Positions 1-11,721 of a stretch of DNA of 64,000 nt are shown piece after piece; the stretch's first letter is position 1, and each line of letters begins with the position of its first letter. The notes under the pieces are model-generated. The model searched no databases and was not told the DNA's origin. It was given only the letters and a program-made list of their open reading frames with translations. The position numbers and the translations under genes were made by a program. Origin of the DNA: Paramecium pentaurelia (Eukaryota > Ciliophora > Oligohymenophorea > Peniculida > Parameciidae); contig CAJJDO010000005.1 in NCBI GenBank assembly GCA_905183005.1, positions 890,641 to 954,640 on the forward strand, given 5' to 3'.

Positions 1-371
1 GACTTTCAAGCACATAATTTAAATAATCAGAATTAATTACATATGATATTTGGAGTATATAGAAGTATTCTTATTAATGATAATTTCGATACTACTTTCT
101 CATGATTTTTTATATTTATATTTACAAATGAATATATAATATCAATAAATGATGAAAGTGATATATAATTTTTTTACAATAACAATACACATATAGATAA
201 TGTTTGTATAGAATTCATTTGATTATAATATTGATGTAACTAAAATTAAAATTTAGTTAATAAATAAAAGGTATTCAATAAATTTTGTTATGTTTTTTAC
301 AATAAAAATCTTGGGCTGAAGAAATGAAGAACAATAATAGTTTGATAATTATATTTAAATTATTATTATAT
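1..371. other. AT-rich flank, no gene seen
   Basis: Very AT-rich sequence with TGA frequent in all frames on both strands. I see no reading frame that looks like protein. It lies downstream of the minus-strand gene that ends at 372. Confidence 0.5.
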
Positions 372-833
372 TCACTGATGACATATTGTATTTGAAATTG
401 ATCTTAGTTGTAATACATTTTTTTTAGATCTAAATTTAAGTGAAGGCAATTTAATTGAGATATTATCTTAAGAAACCTCTGTCTTTATTCGTTGAATATT
501 AAGAGATAAATTTATTGGTTTTTAATTATTGTCCTCATGTTATGTTTTAAGTCTTCTCTTCTATATAGGAATTTAGACATCTAAAACACTAAGATGTTTG
601 TTGAATTTAATTTTCTTATTGTTCTACTAATTTAAATCATAAACACCATAAATTTCCATTTCATCACAAGAATCTAAAGAAGTATCAGTTCGAGGAAATT
701 AGTAATTCTGATTGATCTTTGAGAGTTAATAATTTCTTTCAATAATTGGAACAAAAGATGGTTTTGGCAGTTATTTGGGTAAGGATTTCCGAATGCGTAA
801 TTAGTAATTTTTATTAAAAGTTTCTTATAACAT
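372..833 (-). CDS. Unknown basic 153-aa protein, single exon
   Basis: I do not recognise this protein. With TAA/TAG as Gln it is one open frame from ATG (complement of 831-833) to TGA (372-374), 153 aa. It is rich in Lys, Asn, Gln and Leu, with no signal peptide, membrane segment or clear domain. The C-terminal part holds several short Leu-Pro/Arg-Lys stretches typical of unstructured ciliate proteins. It is divergent from the gene at 847; the two start codons are separated by only 13 bp, so a shared promoter is likely. The open frame and codon use support it being real, but the function is unknown. Confidence 0.6.
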
Positions 834-846
834 TTATTTAATTAAG

Positions 847-1576
847 ATGAATCCAATTCAATAGGCATGGTTAAAGATTTTATAACCAGTCTCAGCTGTT
901 GTCAATGAGAAATTGGCTAAAAGATCAGGTAGCTAAATTACACTCAATATCAAGGACTTTTGGGTAAGATCGGTAGATTTTTCCTTATTGGACCAAGAGA
1001 ATTTGGCTATCATCCAACAAATTAAATGTTCATTTACTTTAACAGAAGAGTATTGTTTGCCACAGCCTTTATGGGTCATAAATACTCAGTATTGAAGTAG
1101 AAATATGAATCTATATATTTAGAGGATTAACACATCAAGGATATCATATGTTAAGACCAATGAGAGCAGCAGTTTTCTTGGGTCCTATAGCTGTATTAGC
1201 AGGTCTATTCAGATTAGTATATTATTCCTCTGAGAACAGATCATACTAGTAATTGATCTTAATGTTATTCTTAGTCCTGATAATTTAGATTATGTGATGA
1301 AGAAAGCTACAAATTCTTTACATTTCCCATTGAATACATTAAATCAAAGATTATCTGCACATTATACAGAAATTAGCTCAATTTATACAGCAGAAATGAT
1401 GAAAAGAGTATAAATCATTATTTTATTCAAAAAATTAGTATCATAAATAACATGCAAAAATTATCAAAGAAAGATCTACACAATCTGAACATGTGAAGAA
1501 AACTAAATATGCTGATCCATCTTATAAATATGTACCAATGACTCCAGTTCACATTGAAGATATCAAACTCGCTTGA
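847..1576 (+). CDS. Unknown small membrane protein, possibly mitochondrial (206 aa, 4 introns)
   Basis: Five exons joined by introns at 929-954, 1097-1122, 1249-1274 (26 nt each) and 1408-1438 (31 nt). Without splicing the frame breaks at each one, and with splicing it is continuous to TGA at 1574. The N-terminal ~60 residues are basic and amphipathic, followed by one hydrophobic segment near residues 95-118 (AAVFLGPIAVLAGLFRLVYY) and a soluble, basic C-terminal half ending in IEDIKLA. The layout resembles a small ciliate-lineage mitochondrial inner-membrane subunit, but that is inference; no family motif was recognised. The gene pairs divergently with the one ending at 372, and another plus-strand gene starts 76 bp downstream. 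Confidence 0.7.
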
Positions 1577-1652
1577 GTAAACCAATATAAAATACATACA
1601 ATAAGTTCATTAAATTTATCAATAAACTTAATTAATTAAGTAACTCTAATAT

Positions 1653-2188
1653 ATGAAAGCTAATCGTTTTATAATCCATAATCCTACTATTGAATCTTAT
1701 CAACTAGAGGAGTACTACAACCATTTTAAAAGAATGTAACAAATTGATAAAGACAAAATAAACATCTATAAAACAATTGAATAAAATAAAAGTGCTACCA
1801 ATTCTCGATTTTTGATGCTTTAACACACATCTAAATTTAATAAACAATAATAATAAAATGCATAAGATAAATTATAAAAAGTATTTCTTATCTCATAATT
1901 TATAAGTTATTGGATGACAAAATCGAAAGAATCAAAGTAAGAGAAAATCCATATTTTAACATTAATCGATTTAGAAACAACTCCTAAACTGATATTAAAA
2001 GCACAAATAATACTTTGAATACTTCCTTAGAAAATATAAATTTGATCAAAAAATTGTAAACACTAAAACCAAATATCTCAAAGAAGAACCTTGACGTCTA
2101 TTATGAAAAATAATAGGAATATGGTAATAGATTGCGAAAATTACCAAAACTCCCAGATTTAGATAATAAATCTCATTAAAAATACTGA
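1653..2188 (+). CDS. Unknown charged 169-aa protein, one intron
   Basis: Two exons with a 26-nt intron at 1881-1906. The product (MKANRFIIHNPT...) is rich in Lys, Asn and Gln, with a Gln run around residues 68-73 and a helical, probably coiled-coil stretch in the middle (LLDDKIERIKVRENPYF). No signal peptide or membrane segment is present. I do not recognise the family. It follows the gene at 847 on the same strand with 76 bp between them. The frame closes exactly (170 codons with the stop), which supports the model. Confidence 0.6.
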
Positions 2189-3607
2189 TTTTACTTGTTT
2201 ATCTTTGCAATTTATGATAAATAAATATTATAACTGAATTCTAATATTATTAGTCATTTCTGTTTAAGTCTTTAAAATTGAATCTTTATTTTGATATAAT
2301 TTGATCATTATATTTTAATTAGAAATTTAAATAAAATTTTGATATCAATCTCTCCAAATATAGATAATTTTTATTTTTATAATAATAATATTTAATTTAA
2401 GTGAACATTTACAATAAATTTGTTAATTGGAAACTAATCTTATATATATAAATAAAGAAATAGATTTTATTATTTTTCATTGAAAATTTAAATTTAACAA
2501 TTTATTTTCATAAAAAAATAAGAGGACTAGTTATTTTAGTCATTAAATTATAAATGTGACAAGTAATTTGATATTTAATAAAAATTATTTGATAAAATGT
2601 TCGATGTTATTGGTAATAAGTCTTATGATTTCTAAGTTTATTAACTGATTATGCTTAATTATGAAAACTCTTTATAAAGTTAAGATTTAAATTTTTAATA
2701 TAAATAATTTTGGTAATTTAATTCCTTTTTAATTTTAATTTTAATAAAATATAACTCGGTTATATCTTAATAAATATTGAAATATTTCTTTATTTATAAA
2801 TAAAATTAACTCTTGTACTAATTTGAAATACAATTAATAATAGGTATTTATGGAAACAAAAAAAAAAGAGTCCTTTATTACAATTTGATGTACTTAATAA
2901 TATTATTCTCAAATATTTCAAAAATAAATTAACTTTTTAGTAAAAAAACTTAAAGTTTTAAAACAGGTGAATGATATATATTTTGGATTTTTTAAACTTG
3001 ATTAGAAAACTAAAATTCATTTAAAATTTAAATCCTACTTATTAAGAGACTATCTAAATTTATTTTATAATTGATAGCAATTAATTTAAAATATGTTATA
3101 ACTGTTCTTATTTTCATTGAATTATTTATTGGAATAATAACTAGTATTTTTTAATGTAAAATACATAATTCAGTTATAATTTCTTTTTAAAAGTTTTTCT
3201 GTAATAAAGTAGATTATATATATTTATTATACATAAAATTAAGATCAAGATTGATTTAAATTTGATCAAGAAATCTGGAGGTTAAAAGTTGATTATTATC
3301 TATATAATCAATAATTGTTATGAGTAAATTTATAACTATGTTTAATAATACAATCTTATCATCTGTTTCCTTTTATCTTATTACTTGTAACTTGTATGAA
3401 AGAGGATATGAATTATTTTTGATAGAAATATTGTTGATAGTTATATAATTTTCTAAAATAATATAAGTTATTTAATTGATTATTTCAGATGTAATAGATA
3501 ATTAGAAACATAAAGATTGATTAGATGATGGGATGATTTAGAAAGCATCAACATTAGAAAATAAATTGTAGCTATTTTATTCAATTTGTTAATTTTTAAT
3601 AATATAT
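2189..3607. other. 1.4-kb AT-rich region without a recognisable gene
   Basis: TGA (and its complement TCA) is frequent in every frame, and no stretch reads as protein on either strand. The region is made of A/T runs and short AT repeats. This is long for an intergenic gap here, where most are under 250 bp. It could hold a decayed gene, a non-coding RNA or the upstream region of the kinase at 3608; I see nothing that decides between them. Confidence 0.45.
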
Positions 3608-5367
3608 ATGATATTTAGTAAGGGTCAAGTGGAGAATTAAGGATTTTGGAACAAAACTGACATCCCTACATTTGATTAAGAGGATTTTAAAAATGTTTAA
3701 GTGTTAATGGGTAACTTTACAAAAGTTGGTAAGACTTTTAAATAAAGATGCGTCAGAACTTACTTTTTGGTCAAACAATTTTTACTTTATTCTGATGTAG
3801 GTAAAGGTAATCGGATTAAGGGATTTGTGTAGTTGGACACAGTATATTGTTAATTTCATCAGTTTGAATAAGGATTGGAAATATCATTAATAAATAATGG
3901 TTATTAAATACACCTATATACAGATGAATTATAACAATATAATATATGGATGGATGCATTATCTAATTGTTGTATCCTCAGTGATTTTGATAAATCATAC
4001 AAATTAGGAGTTTAGATAGGTTAGGGAAGCTTCTCAACAGTAAATCTATATAATTAATTTTAGGTCCATTAATGCTAAAATAAAGAAGGTGAGATTTTTG
4101 CCGTAAAAGTCATAAAAAAACACACAATTAAATAAATTAGCAAAAATAAAAATTATGAAGAATAATTATTAAATGAAATATAAGCATTGCGCATGTTTAA
4201 TCATCCAAATATCTTAAAATTATATAGAGTCTATGAAAATTAATCAAATATTTATTTATTAACTGAATATATTGATGGACCTGAATTAGTATCATAATAA
4301 TCATCAAAGAAAATATATTCATAAGAAGATTTAAGAATAATGATTTTCAACATTCTAAGTGCGATAGAATAGATTCATTTATAAAAAGTTATGCATAGAG
4401 ATATTAAACCATAGAATATTTTACTAAATGGTAATGACATTCAGAAGCCTGTTATTATTGATTTTGGGTTAGCAGCTTTTACTTGGTAAAAATAAATTCC
4501 ATTTCCTTAATGTGGAAGTCCAGGGTATGATTGCTAAATAACTATTAGATATTCTGCTCCTGAAGTATTAAAATATGAAGAATCTAAGAAAACATATAAT
4601 TAATAATGTGATATATTTAGTATTGGAATTACATTATTTGTAATATTATATGGATATAATCCATTTAAATAAAATGATTTAAAATAAACGATTAAAAAGA
4701 ACACAGAAGCTTATTTCGAAATCCCTGCATCTAAATACCCAAAAACATGTAAGTAATATATGAGATTATGAATTTAGTAGAGAATTTGATATGTTAAATG
4801 ACTAAAAAATACCCAAAGGATAGAATAACAATAAGTGAAGCTTTAAATCATTAATTTTTTAAAACGCCCTTTTTTTGTTAAATATCATTACCCAAATAAA
4901 TAGTATCAAAACAATATCACGATATAAATGCAAAAGGTGAAACTCATATGAATATGCATGCTAGTATGGAAATGGATTAAGGAATTCATTATGTTAGTTA
5001 AGCAAATACATAAACTACTCCTTAAAATTTTGGTAATAAAAACAGAACAATATCAATTTTAAGCGTACCTATAAGTAGAAAAAGTTAAGATTATTTAAAA
5101 CAATAAGAAATTAGTTCTTTTTCTCGAGCATCTAATGAAAAAGAACAAAATTAGTTTGATAAATTTGGCATTCGTCTTCCATCAAAGACTTTACCTTAAC
5201 AAAAAAATCTGTAATATGAATATGAAGATGAATATCAACTAAACAACTATGAACATGATAATAATTTCGTTGATCAAGAGCATTTACATAAACTAAATTT
5301 CTCGATTAATTCAAAACTATTCTAAACATCTAAACTTAATATCCATAAAAATGATAATTGTTTATGA
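3608..5367 (+). CDS. Ser/Thr protein kinase with N-terminal PH-like domain (560 aa)
   Basis: Cytosolic/membrane-recruited protein kinase. Residues ~30-130 look like a PH domain (VGKTFKQRCVRTYFLVKQ, then LGxxIxL-like strands and a final W in NIWMDALSN), a fold that commonly binds phosphoinositides. The kinase follows: Gly loop GQGSFSTV (~138), FAVK Lys (~159), HRDIKPQN (~255), DFG (~277), SAPE (~297). All catalytic residues are present, so it should be active. The fold is CAMK/AGC-like; ciliates have expanded PH-kinase families. Introns are at 4040-4063, 4525-4548 (inside the activation loop before APE) and 4749-4777. The C-terminal ~160 residues are Gln/Asn/Ser-rich and disordered. The start was chosen as the only ATG upstream that keeps the PH domain in frame. 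Confidence 0.88.
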
Positions 5368-5635
5368 TATTTTATATTTGTTTTATTATTTTTTCGTTTT
5401 ATACTATTAATAGTTCATCTTTTTAAATATCCATATGTTCATCAAAGTATGTTATTCATTATTATTAAGTTATAATGAATATAGAATATTATAAATAATA
5501 ACTATTACCAATCTGCTAAGAACTGAAAAAAACTAATAAGAATTTAATCTATTTATTAAAAAAGATAATCAAATTAAAACATATTTAATAATTTTAATAA
5601 ATTATTCTAAGATTTTAATTATCTATATAATTTTA

Positions 5636-6705
5636 TCACATAAATATGTATAAATTTTTTAATAGCACTAATCCCAAAAACAATCCTAAGAAAAATCCAA
5701 AAAGGCATGATTTTAGAATATTCATAGTTTCTCTTTATAACTATTAAGTTTGAGTATTGACACAAGTTTATTATCTAGATGAAACAAATTTGTTATCTCT
5801 TGATATTAAATATTGATTCCATTCAGAAGGATTTGTAAATAATTGATCCTATTAATCCTCTTCTTCAGGTGTGCTTGTCTCTATAGAGAAGTATGAAATT
5901 TCTATTAATATTTATTAAATTATTTACAATTTTATTAATTAGAAATAATAGTTTATGTTATTTAATAATTATTTAGATTGTTATCATCAAATTAAAGAAG
6001 ACCTTTTCTAAAGTTTTTACTAAACACTCTTTCTCTGCTTTAAGTTTGATAAGATTTATAACTAGATTTCAATTATTTATTATAACTAGGAGTATAAATC
6101 TTATTTTTTAAGAAATTATATTTTGTAGTTTTCTAATTAAGTAATGGAGTATCACTAGGTGATAATAAAAAGTCTTTCTTTTTTTCTTTATTATTTTCTT
6201 TAATTGTATCAATTTAATAATAAATACAGTTAGATCTTAATTAACTATTCTAATGAGCTGAACGAGTTGAGCCAATATTTTCTTTATTATAGCTCTATTA
6301 TGACAAACTCAAATTACTACTAATTTGTTATTTATTACATCCACTATTTATACAATTTAAAGATTTTTAATTCATATCTCTTGGTGTAAAACATTTAATA
6401 GTTATTGATTCTTGCATATTATATTTTACTTTAGAAGCTGTTTGATTTTTTGTTACTATTAAAAAATGAATAAAGATTGAAGACTTCTTTTTCAATAATA
6501 AACTATTCAGCTTTTCATATAAAATTGTAATTTCAAGAGGTTTAATCTTAAATTAGAATTATTTCTATTAATCAATAGATTCAATGGTTTTTATCCTTTA
6601 TATATTTTCTAATTATAAACTCTAATTTTGAATGAATTCATTAAGCTTATCAAGCATGGAATCTAGTCGAAAAAGCTCTTATTTTCTCTTATTCGACAAA
6701 ATCAT
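5636..6705 (-). CDS. Tail-anchored protein of unknown function (347 aa)
   Basis: Two exons with a 26-nt intron at 5902-5927. The N-terminal part is helical and basic. The middle (~100-270) is rich in Ser, Asn, Gln and Lys and looks disordered, with an acidic patch (EEEDQQDQ) near 285. The last ~25 residues are one strongly hydrophobic segment (CLFGFFLGLFLGLVLLKN) ending five residues before the stop, which predicts a C-terminal tail anchor in ER or an organelle outer membrane with the bulk of the protein in the cytosol. Without the intron the frame continues but loses the acidic patch and the membrane tail. I chose the ATG at 6705 because the coding-like frame extends upstream of the next ATG. 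Family not recognised. Confidence 0.72.
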
Positions 6706-6757
6706 ATAAATTTTAACTGATAAATTATTTATAATATATGTGTAAATTATTGTGAAA

Positions 6758-9700
6758 TCAATTCATTTAAGGAATTAAACATGATTAAGGGCCATTATTT
6801 GTTGGAAATTCTGCTATAGGTTATGGATATTAATTTGATTTGATGTCACTATTATAATTCTTCAAATTTTTAACTGAGTATTTTTTCTTATATTCTTCAG
6901 TATTAAAAGTATTATTTTTTTATTTTGTAATAGATTTTCTTGCTAATTATTATGTTTATGGTCTTATGCTTACTCCATTTTCTATTTCATAATACCTTTT
7001 ATAATCCATAGCTTTAATCTATTCAGATGATTAATTCCTTCTTGCAATATATGCACTTGTTGGTTTTAAGTAAGATAATTATGGTAATGTTAGATCCTTA
7101 GTTAAATTCTTATGTAGATTTTTCCTTTGCATAACAAAAGTACTTACTAATTATGGTTATTCAATTTTTGTTTGAAAATGTTCCAACTAATCAATATCAC
7201 TTAAAATATTTGATGTCAAAGCCATATTTCTAATCAATTATACTGTATATCCTCTTTCACCATAAAGTCTTTCAGTTGATTCTTTTATTTATGTTTTTCT
7301 TTCATTTTATTATTCTTTAAATTCTGGCTTTTCTTTCCTTTCTTTTTCTTCTTGCATTCTCTAAACATTTGAAGCAATCTAAGCTTTTAGTAATTCTCTT
7401 TCTTATTCTAATTCATCTCTAATTATTTAATTTTAAGGTTTAATTTCCTAATTCTTTTTATTTCTTCCTTTTTCATATTTATTTTCATTTTTTTCTTATA
7501 TTTTTTTTTTCTATTAAAAGTCTTATTAATCTTTAATTGTAATTTAATCTTTTGTTGAATTTTGATCAGTTTTACATTCTTTCTTTTCTTCATTTTTTTC
7601 TTTAATTTTTTATCTAAAGAAGCTTTTAATTTAAGTTAATTATGATTCATCAAATTCTTCTTTTAAAGGGAATAAATCTTTAGAATTTTAATAATCTTAT
7701 TGTAATTTTGTTTAAACTTATTCAATAACTTAATCATCTTCCATTTTAGTTTTAGCATTCTTAAGAGCTGACAATGAATTCTCTTATCTTAATGTTAAAT
7801 TATCTCCAGTCTTATATTTGATCATTCTTTTTATTATTAAATCTTTTGCTTATTTAATATCTTATCCTTCTTTAGTTAGATTCCTATTTAATTTATTAAA
7901 GTCGAATTTAGGATTGTTTTCTTTTAAATGAATTAATAAATCTTCAGCTATATCTTTAACTTTACTATACATATTTGTAAAAAAAGCGAATAATTCCTTA
8001 AAATTGCTAGTAAAAATATCAACTAATTATTCTCTAAATTAATTAATCATATGTGGAGATTATAATTCTTTTAAGATTAAAACAGGATCCAAAGATTTAT
8101 ATTAATTTATAAATTAAGTGAAATTATCTTAAGTCAAATGAAACCATAATACTTAATCTGTCTTACATTATATAAAGAAGTAGGTACTAATTTCTTCAAC
8201 AATATTTTAATTTATGTTTAATACTTATGAAATAATATTGGAAATTTAAAATAAATTTAGATGTAATGGTTAAACATCCATTTATTCTGAATTGTTAGTA
8301 ATCTAAAATTTCTTTTCATTTGAATGATATACTTTTGCTAAATATTTTTCATAATTCAATATTTCACTTGATAAACCTGTATATTTAAATTTTTTAATTT
8401 CTTTATTTTTATTATCAATAAGTGAGATTATTTAAAATACTCTATGCATAAATTCTGCTAATCCTAATTAGAATTTCATAAGTAATCCCTATGCTTTTGC
8501 AGCTTTTTAATATAAAACATTATCTGTATGATCTTCCATTTCCATTTTCTTTATATTTAATGTAGTCATTTATTCTTTGACGTATAATAATCCAGCATCT
8601 TCAGCAACAGATGAGTATTCATGAACTTCCAAATTTGGATTCTTCTATTTTAATTCATTTATTTCCCATTCTAAATTTTCTATAGCATCCAATAATACTT
8701 TTTTTTATTTTAATAGATTTTCATATTCTAAACTACTTTTATTTAATGTTGATTATAGATGCCAATATTATTCTAACATAAAATTTAAAATATATTTTGT
8801 TCTATTTTCCCCTTATTCATAAAATTTAGTTATTTATGATAATAATTCATTACGATCAAAATCTTCTTCACTTTATACATTAGCTGATTAATCAAATTAA
8901 ATTTATTATTATGAATATTTACGTAATTAATCTTCATTTACTTAGAATTCATCTACTAATCTATATGCATTTTATATTCCTGTAGGTTCCATAAAAATCC
9001 TTTCAAAATTTTCAAAACATTCAATATATGTTAGAATGTAACGACTTTCTAATTTTTTTTCAATTTTTTTTTATTTTTCAATTTCTAATTTTTCTATTTA
9101 TCTAATGCATTCATCATTCATTTATAAGGCATGTTCAATTTTAATAGCATTATGTCCAATATTCTCTTCACCAACATAAATGACTTTTTATAAATTTGAT
9201 TATTTTTCTTCTTATTATTTTTTATATGTGTCTTGCATCTTTTTCATTTATTCAAATTCATCTTTAATTGATCTCAAATTAACTTTACTAGTTTCTTTTT
9301 TTTATTCTGCTAAAAATTATAAAGATTAAGTATTAGCAAATCTTTTATTAGACATTCTTGTTAACATTTAATATTATTCTACTTTTTATTGTAATATAAG
9401 TTTAGATTTTTCTATTTGAATTAATTATTACTCTAAAGAATCTCTTTTTTCAGATTCTTCTAAAATTAAATCGTTATATCGTTCTTCTTAGACTTTTAAT
9501 TACTCTATATATTATTCATTACTATCAGTATCTTTAGTATATATGCTTTAAGTAAATGTTGCAAATAATGGGTCTGAATGATGATTATTAATTGATCTAA
9601 TTTAACCATAAGTTCCAGAAATGGTTTATATTTAAGAACCTGTCATTTAAGATTAAGATGGTTGAAAGGTTTAAGGTTTCAATAATAAACTTAATTCCTT

Positions 9701-10696
9701 ATTCTTACTTCTATTCATTTCTAAAAGTTTATCCAATTCTGCTTTAAACTTAAAATCATTGCTTGAAACAATTGATAAATTATCATATTTTTTTATTTCC
9801 TCTAAATGTTCAAATTCTTATTTTAATAATTCTTTTTTTTATTTAAGATTCTATTGATCTTTTAATGTCTAATCGTCTTCCAATTTCTGAAACTTCATTT
9901 AATAATTTTATTTATATAACTTAAATATATATAATATTGATGATAAGATCATACTACTTCTTATCGATTATTTAATAGTTTCAAATACAACTATACTGTC
10001 TCTAATAGATAATAAATATATATTAAAAATAATTACAATAATTCTCATATTTTTCATTATCTTCTTTTATTTGTTGAAACTGATCTCGCAATAAATCTTA
10101 TTGGTTAAGAGAATCGACTATAAGGTGATAATTAACCTAATTATTTATTCTCACTTATATTAGATCTAGCTGTTTGAGGTAGAGATATTGGAGGTAAGTA
10201 ATTAATATGAGTCAATTTTTATTAGATATATTAATTAATGGTATTATTTGATCTACTTCTAATAGTGTACTTTGATAAATCAAAATGATCACTTTATTTA
10301 TTATTCTACCATTTATTTTCTATTCTTTTATTTAATCTTAAATGAATTTTCTTTGATTTTTATTTGGTTTTCTAAGTTTCATGAGTATTATTTTGTGGAG
10401 ATTGATCAATTATCATATTTCCCAAATCAATATGATAATGAGCTAAGATAAAATAAGTATTACATTTAATGAATAAGATTTACTTATTTTCAATTATATG
10501 CAATGATTTAACTCTTTACATTTTTCTTTTTAATCTATTTACAAAGTATTCTAATCCACATTAAGAAAAACGATTAACTTAAATGATCATTTTTACACTA
10601 TTTACAAATATTTTTCTTAATCTCTTTTTTCTCTTTATCTCTACTTACTGATTTATTTGATTTATTTATTCTTTGTCTATTAATTTTATTTACCAT
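6758..10696 (-). CDS. Long coiled-coil protein (~1,265 aa)
   Basis: The coding frame from ~9920 down to TGA at 6758 is uninterrupted and gives ~1,050 residues dominated by Lys/Glu/Gln/Leu heptads, so a long coiled coil is expected; a structural, cytoskeletal or basal-body role is likely but not shown. The 5' part (10696-9920) needs several small introns: 10578-10605 (28 nt), 10443-10463 (21), 10118-10136 (19, GTT donor, least certain; a 37-nt alternative exists), 10002-10036 (35) and 9920-9954 or 9920-9957 (35/38). With these the N-terminal ~200 basic, low-complexity residues join the coil and the total closes in frame. The 5' half could instead be a separate small gene ending at 10054, which reads open to a TGA if the last three introns are ignored. 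The C-terminal ~150 residues are globular-looking and basic. Confidence 0.72.
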
Positions 10697-11721
10697 AATC
10701 CACAACACGAACACTCACAACTTTTATTTCTTAATGGAGCTTTTAATTATTTCTTTGTAATTATTTATTCTGATTGATCTTATTCAATAGATCTAAGTTA
10801 TTTATTTTTAATCAATTTATTTTAAAGTAGTTCCAATAAAGACAATTTCCTTAGTGGTAATTAATAAACTTCATTTGGATTTAATTATAAAGTAATATTT
10901 TTTCTTTACATATATAAAATTATTTTGTATTAATTCATTAGATGACTCATGAACAAAATACATTAAAAATCTCAACTCTCATTAAAATCTTCACATCAAT
11001 TACATTCACTAATCTATTATTATCAAATAATTTTAGATTCCAAATTTCCAATCTTGTTATCTATCACATCAATTATGTATTAATATTGAAGATCCTTTTA
11101 ATAATCATAACAATATTTTTGTTAATTATTCCAATAGGTCTGATATACTTAAAGTCTTATAATCTTCTTAATTCACTTTACACCTTTTTATATATCCTTA
11201 ATATATTATATTCTTAATATATTTACTAATCTTATATTACTTATTTAAAAAATAGCATATTATTATTACATAAAGATTTGAACAAAATATAGTGATTATC
11301 AACAGAATATTACTTTCTCTTTTGATTAGTTCTTTTATAGAATTTATTATTGTTTAAATATTTTTAATGGTTTCTTCATTATCTAAAATATGTAAATAAA
11401 CATTTTATATCAATTATTAATAATCTTAATTATTTATTTTGATTTTATAGTTTACTTTATTAGTATTTACAACTATTTATATATAGATTTCTTATTGTGA
11501 TCAATTCTGTAAACTAATCAATAAAGGATGCATATTTTAAATTTTATAATGTGATTACAATATAAATTTAATTAATAATTAATTTAAATTTAGAATTTTG
11601 ATTGATGTTCTAAAATTACTAAATATTTTAGAAACTATATAATTGAATTCTCAATACTTTATAAGAAATTAATTTTTAAATTAAATTATTACAAATAAAG
11701 AAACTATATAAATAATTAAAC
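10697..11721. other. 1-kb gap with one doubtful hydrophobic ORF
   Basis: Mostly AT-rich sequence between the start of the coiled-coil gene and the 3' end of the Myb gene. The only open stretch worth noting is 10942-11295 on the plus strand, listed separately. No other frame on either strand looks coding. Confidence 0.4.
10942..11295 (+). CDS. Doubtful small hydrophobic ORF (117 aa)
   Basis: ATG to TGA with no intron, reading through several TAA/TAG codons. The product has one long hydrophobic stretch in the middle (KILLIIITIFLLIIPIGLIY) that could be a membrane segment, and is otherwise Leu/Ile/Asn/Tyr-rich. In AT-rich DNA such composition arises easily by chance, so this may be spurious. 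The minus strand across it is broken by TGA in all frames, so it is not simply the shadow of another gene. If real it would be divergent from the coiled-coil gene. Confidence 0.25.
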
